Assembly: GCA_015061695.1 (NCBI GenBank)
Contig: SUWA01000024.1
Span: forward strand, 1-34,040
Length of the DNA stretch: 34,040 bases
Source of the DNA: Lentisphaerota bacterium
GTDB lineage: Bacteria > Verrucomicrobiota > Lentisphaeria > Victivallales > Victivallaceae
Direction: 5' to 3'
A program made the position numbers and the translations under genes. The notes beneath the pieces were generated by a model. The model saw only the letters and a list, made by a program, of their open reading frames with translations, searched no databases and was not told where the DNA came from. This document shows positions 1-8,511 of this stretch, in pieces. Within the stretch, counting starts at the first letter, position 1. Every line of letters starts with the position of its first letter.

Positions 1-1
1 A

Positions 2-185
2 GGAGGGCTATGCCAATGCCCTCTTGGGATGCGCAAACTCTACAATGCTGAATAAGGCGTACAAGTCTTGAAGCGCATTTATAATGATGCCAACAGCTGC
101 CCCTCAAAGCAATTTTATGAGAAAATGCCAAAATATAACGCAGAATAACCGGATATGTTACATATTTGAGCTTAATTACCACAAA
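2..185. repeat. Left copy of a 184-bp inverted repeat at the window ends
   Basis: Positions 2-185 match the reverse complement of 33857-34040 without gaps; I count 8 mismatches in 184 bases (about 96% identity), most in the inner half. The outer tip holds a short hairpin with arms GAGGGC and GCCCTC. One frame contains a conserved short peptide ending in YNAE plus a stop in both copies, but several differences change amino acids, so coding is not shown. The outermost bases are the window edge, so the full element is longer or unknown. It is probably one of several genomic copies at which an assembly stopped; a true terminal repeat is the less likely alternative. Confidence 0.85.
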
Positions 186-221
186 AAAAGTGTTGCAAAA
201 CTATTCAGAGTTTTGCAACAC
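183..221 (-). terminator. Intrinsic terminator of the small CxCxCxC membrane protein gene
   Basis: A perfect 13-bp stem (GTGTTGCAAAACT at 190-202, AGTTTTGCAACAC at 209-221, 6-base loop) is followed on the minus strand by seven T residues (183-189). It lies 27 bases past the stop codon of the gene at 249-725. The core GTTGCAAAAC is shared with the palindrome at 26872-26904 and resembles insertion sequence tips. Confidence 0.85.
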
Positions 222-248
222 CCTCTTAACTTGTAAGTAAAATAACTT

Positions 249-725
249 TTACTTGGCTGCTTCAGCAGGCTTTTCTGCTTTAGCGGCGGGCTGGGATTTC
301 TGCGGTTTCTTTTCCTGCATATTGGTCCAGTTGGTACGATCCTGTTCGCTTGCCAAATCCAATACGCCATCTTTGTTGACTTCAAAATTGACTACATTGT
401 AATTCTTCAGGTTATCTTTCGGACTTTCTTTGAGCGTAACTTTGAACTTGTAATTGCCGAGCGCTTCGATCTTGAACGGCTTGTAGCCCAAATCCTTTTC
501 CGCATCTTCGTTGATCATGGCAATATTTTTGCCGCGCTGGAGGCGTTCGACGATCTTGCCGCGGAAACTCACCACGCCAATAGCCAGAATCGCCACTACT
601 ACCCAAACGATGATCCGGGTGAGATTCGATTTTTTAGCGACGGGAGCAGCGTCCTGACAGCCGCATCCGCAGCTGCATTCAGTAGTTTCGACTTCGGCGG
701 CCTGATCTTTCACTTCTTCAGACAT
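249..725 (-). CDS. Hypothetical single-pass membrane protein with N-terminal CxCxCxC motif
   Basis: 158 residues. I chose the ATG at 725 (protein starts MSEEVKDQ) because AAAGGA lies 7-8 bases upstream; an in-frame upstream start at 773 has no such site. An acidic N-terminus is followed by four cysteines in alternating spacing (CSCGCGC), then lysines and one transmembrane segment (IIVWVVVAILAIGVVSF). The basic residues before the helix suggest that the cysteine motif is cytoplasmic and the ~100-residue C-terminal domain faces the periplasm; the tail is Lys/Ala/Pro rich. The motif could bind a metal or Fe-S cluster, which is inference. I do not recognise a family. It is monocistronic, with its own terminator. 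Confidence 0.75.
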   Translation of the reverse strand: MSEEVKDQAAEVETTECSCGCGCQDAAPVAKKSNLTRIIVWVVVAILAIGVVSFRGKIVERLQRGKNIAMINEDAEKDLGYKPFKIEALGNYKFKVTLKESPKDNLKNYNVVNFEVNKDGVLDLASEQDRTNWTNMQEKKPQKSQPAAKAEKPAEAAK

Positions 726-930
726 GATTGATTTTCCTTTTTTTATTTGTGGCTTGTTGGGTGGTTGTATCATTCAGCTGCCAATTATTATGGCAACTAA
801 ACAATATACTTCTACTGTAGCATAAAAAAACTGTTTTGTCAAATCTTTTTCCGGGCTTTATAGCGAGGTTTTCAATGTTTTTTATTTCGGAAAGTATCAA
901 TTTTCCGGCTTTTTTATATTGTTTAAGCAT

Positions 931-964
931 AAAAAAATCCTGCCGCATTGATCAAGGGCAGGAT
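931..964 (-). terminator. Intrinsic terminator of the coaE-rho-rfaE2 operon
   Basis: The arms ATCCTGCC (937-944) and GGCAGGAT (957-964) form an 8-bp stem with a 12-base loop, followed on the minus strand by a run of T. It lies 34 bases after the rfaE2 stop codon. Confidence 0.88.
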
Positions 965-998
965 CTTCAGGTTCAGTTTGCCAGATAAAAAGTTGTTT

Positions 999-1523
999 TT
1001 ACCAATCGACCTCTTCATCGTTTGAACGCATTTTTTCAATCGTTCCGGTCGTGGAAAAACCATTGACAAACGGAATGAACATGATTTCGGTATTCATATC
1101 CTGCAATACCTGCCGCTCTTCCGGGTTCAACGTTTCGACCGTGTAATCTCCGCCTTTGATGTAAACATCCGGCGCCAGAGCCGAAAGCTCGGCCGTACAG
1201 CGCTCGGAGTCGAAGATCACCGTTGCATCCACCGATGCCAGCCCCGCAAGCACAAACGCTCTGGCGTATTCATCGTTGACCGGACGGGTCGGGCCTTTGA
1301 GTGCGCGCACCGAATTGTCAGAATTGACCAGTACCAGCAACGCATCGGCGGCCCGCCGGGCGCTGTCCAGATACTCCACATGACCGCGGTGCAGCAAATC
1401 AAAACAGCCGTTGGTTACGGCCAGCCGGATGCCCTGCCGCCGCAAAGTTTCCCGCCAATCCAGTGCATCGGCCAGACTCATTACTTTATCGCCGGGGTAG
1501 ACGATTTCTTCACGTTCTTTCAT
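999..1523 (-). CDS. rfaE2: D-glycero-beta-D-manno-heptose 1-phosphate adenylyltransferase
   Basis: 174 residues, the length of a stand-alone adenylyltransferase corresponding to the C-terminal half of bifunctional HldE. It would transfer AMP from ATP to heptose 1-phosphate, giving ADP-heptose for the LPS inner core, in the cytoplasm. The nucleotidyltransferase signature TNGCFDLLHRGH is at residues 37-48, with KGGDY and the late GFSTTG (STT) motif also present. The start at 1523 is preferred because AAAGG lies 9 bases upstream; an ATG two codons earlier would be only 3 bases from it. It is the last gene of coaE-rho-rfaE2, 18 bases after rho. The heptosyltransferase gene at 16279 is a plausible downstream user of the product. 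The N-terminal kinase half (rfaE1) is not in the window. Confidence 0.93.
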   Translation of the reverse strand: MKEREEIVYPGDKVMSLADALDWRETLRRQGIRLAVTNGCFDLLHRGHVEYLDSARRAADALLVLVNSDNSVRALKGPTRPVNDEYARAFVLAGLASVDATVIFDSERCTAELSALAPDVYIKGGDYTVETLNPEERQVLQDMNTEIMFIPFVNGFSTTGTIEKMRSNDEEVDW

Positions 1524-1541
1524 AACCATCGACCTTTATTT

Positions 1542-3626
1542 TCAATGCTGCAATGTCAGCAGAAATTCAATATTGGTGCGGATTTTTTTCAGCTTGCCCA
1601 CCAGCAATTCCATTGCTTCAGCCGCCGGCACGCCGTTCATGGCGCGGCGCAGTATCCACAGCTTGGAGAGTTCATCCGGGTGCAGCAGCAATTCTTCTTT
1701 ACGCGTACCGGAGTGTTCGATATTGATTGCCGGATAAATGCGTTTATCGGCCAGCGAACGATCCAGGTGCAGTTCCATATTGCCCGTACCTTTGAATTCT
1801 TCAAAAATAACATCATCCATACGGCTGCCGGTGTCGATCAACGCTGTAGCGATAATGGTCAAGCTGCCTTTGCCTTCGATATTACGCGCCGCACCGAAAA
1901 AGCGTTTGGGCTTGTGCAAGGCATTGGCATCCACCCCGCCGGTCAGGATCTTGCCGCTGTGCGGCTGCAAGGTGTTGTAAGCGCGCGCCAGACGGGTGAT
2001 ACTGTCGAGCAGGATCACAACGTGTTCGCCGTATTCGACCATGCGTTTGGCCTTTTCGATGACCATTTCGGCCACCTGAACGTGGCGTTCCGGCGGTTCG
2101 TCAAAGGTACTGCTGACGACTTCGGCATCCACACAGCGTTCCATATCGGTAACTTCTTCGGGGCGTTCGTCGATCAACAACACGATCAATTTTACATCGT
2201 CGTTATTTTTGCGGATGCTGTTGGCGACTTTCTGCATCAAAACCGTTTTACCGGTTCGCGGCGGAGCTACGATCAAACCGCGCTGACCGCGCCCGATGGG
2301 CGTAACCAGATCGACCACGCGGGTGGAGAGTTCAGCCGGATCATTTTCCAGCACCAGCCGTTGGGTCGGGAAGTAAGGCGTCAGACTGTTGAACGGAATG
2401 ATGTGTTTTTTGCGCTCGGGTACATCGTTATTGATAGTTTCGACCTTGAGCATGGCAAAAAAGCGTTCTTTTTCGCGCGGGGTGCGGATTTGACCGGCCA
2501 CAAAGTCGCCGGTTTTCAACGCAAAGCGTTTGATCTGCGATGGACTCAAATAAATATCTTCGCTGCAAGGCAGATAGTTGTAGTTGGCTGAACGCAAAAA
2601 GCCGAACCCTTCCGGCAGAACTTCCAAATAACCGCAGCCATACATCTGGCCGCTCTTTTCGGCATTGGCTTTGAGGATGGCAAAGACCAGCTCGTGTTTT
2701 TCCAACGCACCAACGCCTTCGATGCCAAGATCTTCAGCCATCTTGGAGAGTTCAAACATATCTTTGGCCTGCAATTCGGCAATATTGATCGAAGGCGCAA
2801 TATAGTCGCGCTGGAACTGCGGTCCGCTGCCCTGGATCGGTGCGCCGGGCGAGTCAGGATTGCGTGACTCGCTGTTGAAGCCGCCGCCGTTATTATTGTA
2901 ACGGCGGTTGTTGTTATTATTGTCGCGGCGGTTATTATTGTTGTTGCGGCGATTGTTGTTGTCGCCATTACAGTTGCCGTTGTAATTGCCGTTATAATTG
3001 CCGTTATAATTGCCGTTGGAATTATTGTAATTACCGTTGTAATTGCCTTCAAAATCATCGTAGTCGGCAAATTCGCGTTCGCGCTCACGGTTCAGCGCCA
3101 TTTCGTATTCATCAGCTTCGCTGCGGGGCGCGCGTTCTTCGTAGTTATTGCGTTCGCGGCGGTAATTGTTATTGTCGCGGCGATTGTTGTTGTTATTACG
3201 GCGGTTATTATTATTGTAATTATTGCGCCGGTTATTATTATATTCCTGACGGGGTGCATTTTCGGCTGCGGGAGCTTCGACCGCCGCCGGAGCTTCAGCT
3301 GCCGGCGTAACCGGAGCGGTTTCTGCCCCCGGCGAGTTTTCTGCAACCGGAGCGGGGGCCGGAGCCGTAACTGCTTCTGCAGCCGGTGCAGTTGTTTCTG
3401 TTTCAACGGTTTCCGGCTTTACCTTGCGGGGGCGGCCGACTTTGCGTGCCGGCGCATCGGCGGCGGGCGCTTCAACGGTTGCGGTTGTATTTTCGGCCGC
3501 AGCTTCTTCGGGCCGTTTCTTCGGGGGGCGGCCGCGGCGTTTGGGGGCCGCCGGAGCCGCTTCAGCTGCGGCTGCTTCCGATTGCGGAGTAAAATCGAGC
3601 TTCAGATCTTCGTTTTCATTTGCCAT
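1542..3626 (-). CDS. rho: Transcription termination factor Rho with long low-complexity N-terminal extension
   Basis: 694 residues against about 420 for E. coli Rho. The C-terminal ~420 residues are a complete hexameric RNA helicase: the Rho N-terminal helical domain (from [10 protein letters not shown]), the cold-shock-type RNA-binding fold ([16 protein letters not shown]), Walker A APPRTGKT, Walker [10 protein letters not shown], the Q/R-loop region ([13 protein letters not shown]) and the C-terminal [10 protein letters not shown]. The first ~270 residues are an insertion: an Ala/Pro/Glu-rich part with two AT-hook-like motifs (RGRP at 31-34, GRPRK near 64-68), then about residues 128-250 dominated by Asn, Arg, Tyr and Gly, interrupted by a charged block. 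The ATG at 3626 has AAAAGG 9 bases upstream. It sits 40 bases after coaE. Asn-rich Rho extensions are known in some clostridia and Bacteroidetes, where they affect assembly or phase separation. Confidence 0.96.
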   Translation of the reverse strand: MANENEDLKLDFTPQSEAAAAEAAPAAPKRRGRPPKKRPEEAAAENTTATVEAPAADAPARKVGRPRKVKPETVETETTAPAAEAVTAPAPAPVAENSPGAETAPVTPAAEAPAAVEAPAAENAPRQEYNNNRRNNYNNNNRRNNNNNRRDNNNYRRERNNYEERAPRSEADEYEMALNREREREFADYDDFEGNYNGNYNNSNGNYNGNYNGNYNGNCNGDNNNRRNNNNNRRDNNNNNRRYNNNGGGFNSESRNPDSPGAPIQGSGPQFQRDYIAPSINIAELQAKDMFELSKMAEDLGIEGVGALEKHELVFAILKANAEKSGQMYGCGYLEVLPEGFGFLRSANYNYLPCSEDIYLSPSQIKRFALKTGDFVAGQIRTPREKERFFAMLKVETINNDVPERKKHIIPFNSLTPYFPTQRLVLENDPAELSTRVVDLVTPIGRGQRGLIVAPPRTGKTVLMQKVANSIRKNNDDVKLIVLLIDERPEEVTDMERCVDAEVVSSTFDEPPERHVQVAEMVIEKAKRMVEYGEHVVILLDSITRLARAYNTLQPHSGKILTGGVDANALHKPKRFFGAARNIEGKGSLTIIATALIDTGSRMDDVIFEEFKGTGNMELHLDRSLADKRIYPAINIEHSGTRKEELLLHPDELSKLWILRRAMNGVPAAEAMELLVGKLKKIRTNIEFLLTLQH
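2876..3243 (-). repeat. Asn-rich codon repeats within rho
   Basis: This part of rho is built from repeated Asn codons alternating with Arg, Tyr and Gly codons. Around 2977-3050 a near-perfect 12-base unit (AATTGCCGTTAT on the plus strand) recurs in tandem and encodes NGNY repeats. Such tracts are prone to length variation. The reading frame stays open throughout. Confidence 0.8.
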
Positions 3627-3666
3627 AAAAATCAACCTTTTGTTCAAATGATTTTTTATATGTAAA

Positions 3667-4239
3667 TTATTTTTGATTCAGTATTTTTTCAGCCAGCTTG
3701 CAGCATTGCATCCGCAACAACTCCAAACTGCCGCAGTTGATCAGACCGTAATCGGCCAGTGCGAGTTTTTTTTCCGGACTCCATTGCAACCGTTCCCGGC
3801 GCGAACACTCGGCATGATCCCAGTTGCGCTGCATCAAACGGGTACGGCGCAACTCAAACGGACTCCATATCGCTACAGTTTTGTCGAACCACGGTGCCAT
3901 ATTTTTTTCAAACAAAAGCGGCACTTCCACCATTACCGGATTGGTTTTACTGCGCAATTCTTCCAATTGCTGACGCAAAAACGGAGCGATCAAACCTTCC
4001 AGAAAAGCCAGATCATTTTCGTCGCGGAAGACGATATTGCCCAGTTTACGCCGGTCGACCATGCCGTCCGAGTCGATCACCGACGGCCAGCGTTCCGCGA
4101 TTCTGGCAATGCCTTCTGCGCGGGAGTAATAGGCATGACATAACTTATCGGCGTCGGCACACTCAAAAGAGCATTCCGCAAAATACTGCAGCGCAGCACT
4201 TTTTCCGCACCCGATCCCCCCGGTCAATGCAATGAACAT
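3667..4239 (-). CDS. coaE: Dephospho-CoA kinase
   Basis: 190 residues, normal for CoaE, which phosphorylates the 3'-hydroxyl of dephospho-CoA in the last step of coenzyme A synthesis in the cytoplasm. The P-loop GGIGCGKS is at residues 7-14; the family's CoA-binding and lid regions ([16 protein letters not shown], and an Arg-rich stretch RRTRLMQR) follow in the usual order. The ATG at 4239 begins directly with the conserved [10 protein letters not shown]; the ribosome site upstream (GGAA) is weak. It is the first gene of coaE-rho-rfaE2. Adjacency of coaE and rho is what I recall from Chlamydiae, which supports a PVC origin. Confidence 0.95.
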   Translation of the reverse strand: MFIALTGGIGCGKSAALQYFAECSFECADADKLCHAYYSRAEGIARIAERWPSVIDSDGMVDRRKLGNIVFRDENDLAFLEGLIAPFLRQQLEELRSKTNPVMVEVPLLFEKNMAPWFDKTVAIWSPFELRRTRLMQRNWDHAECSRRERLQWSPEKKLALADYGLINCGSLELLRMQCCKLAEKILNQK

Positions 4240-4284
4240 AGAATTTATTCCAAAAAATATGTACTTCCGGCCCGGAACACTACC

Positions 4285-4320
4285 GTATCATGATACTATT
4301 TGTGATGTTGCATCGCTCAA
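4285..4320 (-). promoter_or_regulatory. Candidate promoter and palindrome for coaE-rho-rfaE2
   Basis: Read on the minus strand: TTGAGC (4315-4320), a 16-base spacer, and TAGTAT (4293-4298). A perfect 12-bp palindrome, GTATCATGATAC (4285-4296), overlaps the -10 and could be an operator. Assigned by eye. Confidence 0.4.
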
Positions 4321-4401
4321 ATAAATCGCAGACAGAACCGAATCAGGGACTTTCCGGAAGAGTTTGTCAGTAAAAAATCACACTTTTGTTGGACAACTTA
4401 T

Positions 4402-4430
4402 TTGCTTTGAAAGTTTCCTTGCTTTATATT
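4402..4430 (+). promoter_or_regulatory. Candidate sigma-70 promoter of the Nudix gene
   Basis: TTGCTT (4402-4407) and TATATT (4425-4430) are separated by 17 bases, ending about 57 bases before the start codon. This matches the promoter style seen elsewhere in the window. Confidence 0.5.
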
Positions 4431-4486
4431 ATACAACAAAATTGTAATTTTGCAAATAATTCAGACTTTTTTTTCAGGACTTGATA

Positions 4487-5059
4487 ATGAAAGCATCTTT
4501 CGCTACCGGCGAAAAAACTCTTTATCGCGGCAGATTTCTGGCATTGAACCTTATTGATTATACCGATCAGGACGGTGTGGAGCGCTCCTGGGAGTCGGCT
4601 GTGCGTACTCCGCCAACGCCGGCTGTGATGGTTTTGCCGATCATCAAGCCGGATAACGAAATCGTTATAATCCGCCAATTCCGGCCGCCGACCAAACGAT
4701 ATGTGTGGGAAACTCCGGCCGGTTTGATCGACCCGGGCGAAGATCCGGCTCACGCTGCATTGCGGGAATTGGCCGAAGAAACCGGGTTCAGCGGCAAACT
4801 GCTCAAGATCCTGCCGCCGACATTCAGTTCTTCCGGCCTTTCCGGTGAATCGGTTTATATGGCCTTTGCCGAAATCAACGGGCTGGAATATCCGCCGGAA
4901 CGTCAGTTGACGACTGACTTTGACGAGTCCGAAAATATTTCCACTCATCGGGTAAAATTGAGCGAACTGAATACTTTTTTGCTTGAAGCGATCGACCGCG
5001 GCGATGGCGTGGATTCAAAATTGCTGCTTTTCAGCGAAATATATAACTCTGACCGGTAA
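4487..5059 (+). CDS. Nudix hydrolase, ADP-ribose pyrophosphatase-like
   Basis: 190 residues. A complete Nudix box lies at residues 79-101: G79, E85, R93-E94, E97-E98 and G100-F101, the Mg-binding helix that cleaves nucleoside diphosphates linked to another moiety. Length and the preceding strand (PDNEIVIIRQFRPPTKRYVWETPAG) resemble ADP-ribose/ADP-sugar pyrophosphatases (NudF type); substrate is inferred only from this. The start is the ATG at 4487 with AGGA 7 bases upstream, rather than a TTG two codons earlier. It stands alone, divergent from coaE and convergent with the acyl-CoA synthetase gene; no clear terminator is visible in the 79 bases between them. Confidence 0.85.
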   Translation: MKASFATGEKTLYRGRFLALNLIDYTDQDGVERSWESAVRTPPTPAVMVLPIIKPDNEIVIIRQFRPPTKRYVWETPAGLIDPGEDPAHAALRELAEETGFSGKLLKILPPTFSSSGLSGESVYMAFAEINGLEYPPERQLTTDFDESENISTHRVKLSELNTFLLEAIDRGDGVDSKLLLFSEIYNSDR

Positions 5060-5138
5060 AATATGACCACTCCGACAGCAAACCCAATCTGGGGGATATT
5101 GTCAATCCGTTGCTGATCAAACACCTTTTGCCGGCCGG

Positions 5139-6776
5139 TCAGTTGATTTCGTTCTGCTGGGCAACCAGCAAAGCGGCTCCATATTTTTTACGCAGCAGCG
5201 GTTTTTCGATCTTGCCGGTCGGATTGCGCGGTACTTCCGCAAAAATGATCTTGCGCGGCCGCTGGTAGCGGGGCAGATCCAGGCAAAACGCGTTGACTTC
5301 TTCTTCGCTCAAACTCATATCAGGCTTGACTTCGATGATCGCGGCGGCGATTTCGCCCAGCCGCGGTTCCGGCAAACCGATGACCGCCACATCCTTGATG
5401 GCATTATTCCGCCGCAGAAAATCTTCGATCTGCACCGGGTAGAGGTTTTCGCCGCCGGTAATGATAACATCCTTTTTGCGGTCAACCAGATAAATGAAGC
5501 CGTCGGCATCTTCTTTGGCCATGTCGCCGGTGTAAAGCCATCCGTCGTCGGAAAGTACTTCGCGCGTGGCCTTTTCGTCTTTGTAATAACAATTCATTAC
5601 CCCGGCACCTTTTACTGCCAATTCGCCGACTTCGCCGGGAGCGACCGGCTTGCGGTCCGCATTTACGATCATGGTCTGCCAGTTGTAACCGGCTTTGCCG
5701 ATGGCGCCCACATGGTCGATATTTTCCATCCCCAGATGCACTGCACCGGGTCCGATGGATTCGCTCAATCCGTAGTTGGTATCGTAATCATGGTGCGGGA
5801 ATACCTTTTTCCAGCGCTTGATCAGGCTCGGCGGAACCGGTTGGGCGCCGATGTGCATCAGCCGCCACTGGGCCAGTTGATATTCTTCCAGACGGATCTC
5901 GCCGCGGTCAATGGCATCAAGAATATCTTGCGCCCACGGTACCAGCAGCCAGACCACTGTACACTGTTCTTCCGACACGGCCCGGATGATCCACTCCGGC
6001 TTGATACCTTTGAGCAGCACTGCTTTGCCGCCGACCAGAAAACTGCCGAACCAGTGCATTTTAGCCCCGGTATGATACAGCGGCGGTATGCAGAGAAAAT
6101 TATCCTGCCGGGTCTGGTGATGATGCTTTTGCTCGACTATACAAGCGTGCATCAAGCTGCGGTGTGCGTGAACGATCGCTTTGGGAAAGCCCGTTGTACC
6201 GCTGGAAAAATAGATCGCCGCTTCGTCCGTTTCATCAATGTTCACGACCGGCGCTTTGCTCGAGCAATAGGATGCCAGCGCGTAAGGTTCGGCAAAACTG
6301 GGGCAATCTTCGCCGGTATACAGCAAGGTTTTGACCCGCGGTATCCGGTCGCAGATCGCTTCGATACGGCCGGTAAACGCCGGGCCGAACACCAGACAAT
6401 CCACGTCGGCAAGTTCCAGACAGTATTTGATTTCGTCGGAACTGTAACGGAAGTTCAGCGGTACGGCCATGGCGCCGCTTTTGAGAATACCAAAATAGAT
6501 CGGCAGCCATTCCAGGCAGTTCATCAGCAATATGGCCACCTTGCTGCCTTTGCGGATATTGCGCGAGAGCAGAAAGTTCGCCATCCGGTTGGCTTTGCGT
6601 TCAAATTCGCCCCAGGTCATCTCGCTGCGGAAAGAATCCTGCGGGCTGGGTTCGATCAAAGAATACTCGCGCCAAGTGGAGTGGCGTTTTTCAAATTCCT
6701 GTGGATTTATTTCGACCAACGCAACATCGTTGCCGTAAAGCTGGGCATTACGCTCCAGAATTTCTGTAATAACCAT
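5139..6776 (-). CDS. Acyl-CoA synthetase (AMP-forming, fatty acid ligase family)
   Basis: 545 residues, a full-length class I adenylate-forming enzyme that activates a carboxylic acid with ATP and joins it to CoA. Motifs appear in order: the phosphate-binding loop SSGTTGFPKA (191-200), the A5 motif YGLSE, YTGD, the hinge region DRKKDVIITGGENLYP and PTGKIEK with the catalytic lysine near 521. The arrangement resembles medium/long-chain fatty acyl-CoA ligases, but chain length cannot be read from sequence. No signal peptide, so cytoplasmic or membrane-associated. The ATG at 6776 lacks a strong ribosome site. It is monocistronic with a good promoter at 6862-6890 and an untranslated leader of roughly 80 bases. 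Confidence 0.9.
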   Translation of the reverse strand: MVITEILERNAQLYGNDVALVEINPQEFEKRHSTWREYSLIEPSPQDSFRSEMTWGEFERKANRMANFLLSRNIRKGSKVAILLMNCLEWLPIYFGILKSGAMAVPLNFRYSSDEIKYCLELADVDCLVFGPAFTGRIEAICDRIPRVKTLLYTGEDCPSFAEPYALASYCSSKAPVVNIDETDEAAIYFSSGTTGFPKAIVHAHRSLMHACIVEQKHHHQTRQDNFLCIPPLYHTGAKMHWFGSFLVGGKAVLLKGIKPEWIIRAVSEEQCTVVWLLVPWAQDILDAIDRGEIRLEEYQLAQWRLMHIGAQPVPPSLIKRWKKVFPHHDYDTNYGLSESIGPGAVHLGMENIDHVGAIGKAGYNWQTMIVNADRKPVAPGEVGELAVKGAGVMNCYYKDEKATREVLSDDGWLYTGDMAKEDADGFIYLVDRKKDVIITGGENLYPVQIEDFLRRNNAIKDVAVIGLPEPRLGEIAAAIIEVKPDMSLSEEEVNAFCLDLPRYQRPRKIIFAEVPRNPTGKIEKPLLRKKYGAALLVAQQNEIN

Positions 6777-6861
6777 GAGATCATAACCCGTATTGATTGA
6801 TTTACCGCTATTATCGCAACTTTATTTTTCCGGAGTAGAGTCTCCGCAATAATTACTTTGT

Positions 6862-6890
6862 AATATACAACTGAAAATTGATTATTGCAA
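6862..6890 (-). promoter_or_regulatory. Candidate sigma-70 promoter of the acyl-CoA synthetase gene
   Basis: On the minus strand TTGCAA (6885-6890), a 17-base spacer, then TATATT (6862-6867). The same hexamers and spacing recur at 10635-10663 and 12718-12746. The rest of 6777-7088 is AT-rich and holds no gene. Confidence 0.6.
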
Positions 6891-7025
6891 CTGCCAAATA
6901 TTTTAGAATCAAGAATTTTTTATTGTCGAGCGGGGATGTTTTAAACCTCCGCAATTTTTTCCGTTAAAAAACGATTGGCAATATAACGCAAGCGGGAATA
7001 TAAAGGTTAAAAAATTGAGGTTTAT

Positions 7026-7054
7026 TTGCATTTTTACGCTTGGCGTGTTATATT
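7026..7054 (+). promoter_or_regulatory. Candidate sigma-70 promoter of the exported protein gene
   Basis: TTGCAT (7026-7031), 17 bases, TATATT (7049-7054), placed 35 bases before the start codon at 7089. Confidence 0.6.
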
Positions 7055-7088
7055 GACTTCTGAAGATTGAAAGTTGTTGGAGGATGCA

Positions 7089-8354
7089 ATGGCAAAAAAA
7101 TATATTTGGTCAATTCTCCTGCTGCTGGGTTTTTCCGTTCTTACCCTGAGCGGGGATGAGTTTAGAAAAATTGAAATCGGTAAGGATAATAAAGTTCAGA
7201 TCGGACTTGAGTTCGAGAATATGTACACTCAAGTTGTGGCTCTGAATCCGTCTGTTTATGCCGGTAAACCCTCCGCTGAAGACTTTAACGCTATGCCGCG
7301 CAAAACGGTCGATGGCGATCATGCCGCAGATGAAAGAGAAGCCAAACACCGGATTTTTTTCCGCCCTTATCTCCGTGCCAGTACAGTGGGAACCCGCTCG
7401 CTGGGCGTTACCGGGATCAAGGATTGGGAAATGCGCACACAGCCCGGCCGGGTAACTTATAACCGTGATTACAAACGGGAAAATATCTATCTTAAAACAG
7501 AATTCAGTTTGGCGTTGCCGTCGGATCTGGCCGATATGCAAATCGAAGTACGGCTTAAAAACACCGGCAGACGGGCTTGCAAAGTTGAGTTCGGCAGTGA
7601 GTTCATTTTTCTCAAAGATGAACTTGAACCGCTGAATCTGATGCTGCAGCGGGAAGTTACCCGTTACAGCAACGGCCAGCGGCAACAGTACCTGACCAAT
7701 GACTATACCAAACTGACCGGCAATACTCAAAGTTACTGGTGGCGGCGTATTGTCAAAGATCAACGCGTATTCGGTTATTATGTGAACCGCGAGCTGATAC
7801 CGTTTACTTATCCGCGGCTGGAACCGCCGAGTTTGTTCGGTGCGGTCAGCATCTTCGGCAACGGCACATTGCTGTGGGATATGCGCAATACAGAAAAACT
7901 CTCGCTGCTGGATGTCAGTTGGGATGTCAATACCGGTAAACTTATGCCGGTGTGGAAGATGGAAATCAAAGGCAAAGAAGAAAAAGTCATTGTATTTAAA
8001 GTGATTACTTTGCGTAATATACACAATATAAATGCCATAACTGACGATTGGATCTTCGGGTACAAAGCCAATTCAGATCAATTGCATATAACTTCTGCTC
8101 CGCTGAAACCGCAGCCGCGTACAGCGCTGCAAACTACAGTCAAAGATCCCGGCGGAATGGTTATTATCCAGCAGCGCAACGAAGTAACTTCCTGCACGCC
8201 GTTCAGACCGGCCCGGGTTGAGTTGCGTGCCACATCGTCGTTTATTCCCAATGTTCCGTACAGCATAAAAATGCTGCTCCGGACTTTGCCCAGCGAAGCC
8301 GGTGAGCAGAAAATTGAGCAGTTGGCGGATTTGGAAAATACTTTTCTGCCTTAA
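7089..8354 (+). CDS. Hypothetical exported protein, lineage-specific
   Basis: 421 residues. The ATG at 7089 has GGAGG 5 bases upstream; an in-frame TTG at 7074 overlaps that ribosome site and is unlikely. A classical signal peptide opens the protein (MAKKYIW, then a hydrophobic run ending near LTLSG), so it is secreted or periplasmic. The mature part has no transmembrane segment, no cysteine pattern and many alternating hydrophobic/charged stretches typical of beta-rich folds. I recognise no family or catalytic motif. It has its own promoter and terminator and is transcribed alone, between the acyl-CoA synthetase gene and a convergent membrane protein operon. Confidence 0.8.
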   Translation: MAKKYIWSILLLLGFSVLTLSGDEFRKIEIGKDNKVQIGLEFENMYTQVVALNPSVYAGKPSAEDFNAMPRKTVDGDHAADEREAKHRIFFRPYLRASTVGTRSLGVTGIKDWEMRTQPGRVTYNRDYKRENIYLKTEFSLALPSDLADMQIEVRLKNTGRRACKVEFGSEFIFLKDELEPLNLMLQREVTRYSNGQRQQYLTNDYTKLTGNTQSYWWRRIVKDQRVFGYYVNRELIPFTYPRLEPPSLFGAVSIFGNGTLLWDMRNTEKLSLLDVSWDVNTGKLMPVWKMEIKGKEEKVIVFKVITLRNIHNINAITDDWIFGYKANSDQLHITSAPLKPQPRTALQTTVKDPGGMVIIQQRNEVTSCTPFRPARVELRATSSFIPNVPYSIKMLLRTLPSEAGEQKIEQLADLENTFLP

Positions 8355-8381
8355 AGCTGAAAAACAAGAGTTGTTACTATG

Positions 8382-8414
8382 CTGCTGCAGTATCAAATGC
8401 TGCAGCAGTTTTTT
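8382..8414 (+). terminator. Intrinsic terminator of the exported protein gene
   Basis: Arms CTGCTGCAG (8382-8390) and CTGCAGCAG (8400-8408) form a 9-bp stem, followed by six T (8409-8414). It lies 28 bases after the stop codon. Confidence 0.88.
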
Positions 8415-8429
8415 GTTGTTTTTATATAG

Positions 8430-8465
8430 AAAAACATTCCGGAAAAGAGGGTTTTCCGGAATGTT
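8430..8465 (-). terminator. Intrinsic terminator of the zinc-ribbon membrane protein operon
   Basis: A 14-bp stem (AACATTCCGGAAAA at 8433-8446, TTTTCCGGAATGTT at 8452-8465) with a 5-base loop is followed by T residues when read on the minus strand. It lies 46 bases after the stop codon of the gene at 8512. Confidence 0.85.
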
Positions 8466-8511
8466 GCAGTCAGGCGTAACAACTGATTTTTATTGAGCGC
8501 AGCAGTGTATT

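Noticed and set aside
1380-2591. 403-codon open frame on the plus strand opposite rho/rfaE2
   Set aside because: It is antisense to two clearly identified genes, has no domain and reflects codon bias of the true frame.
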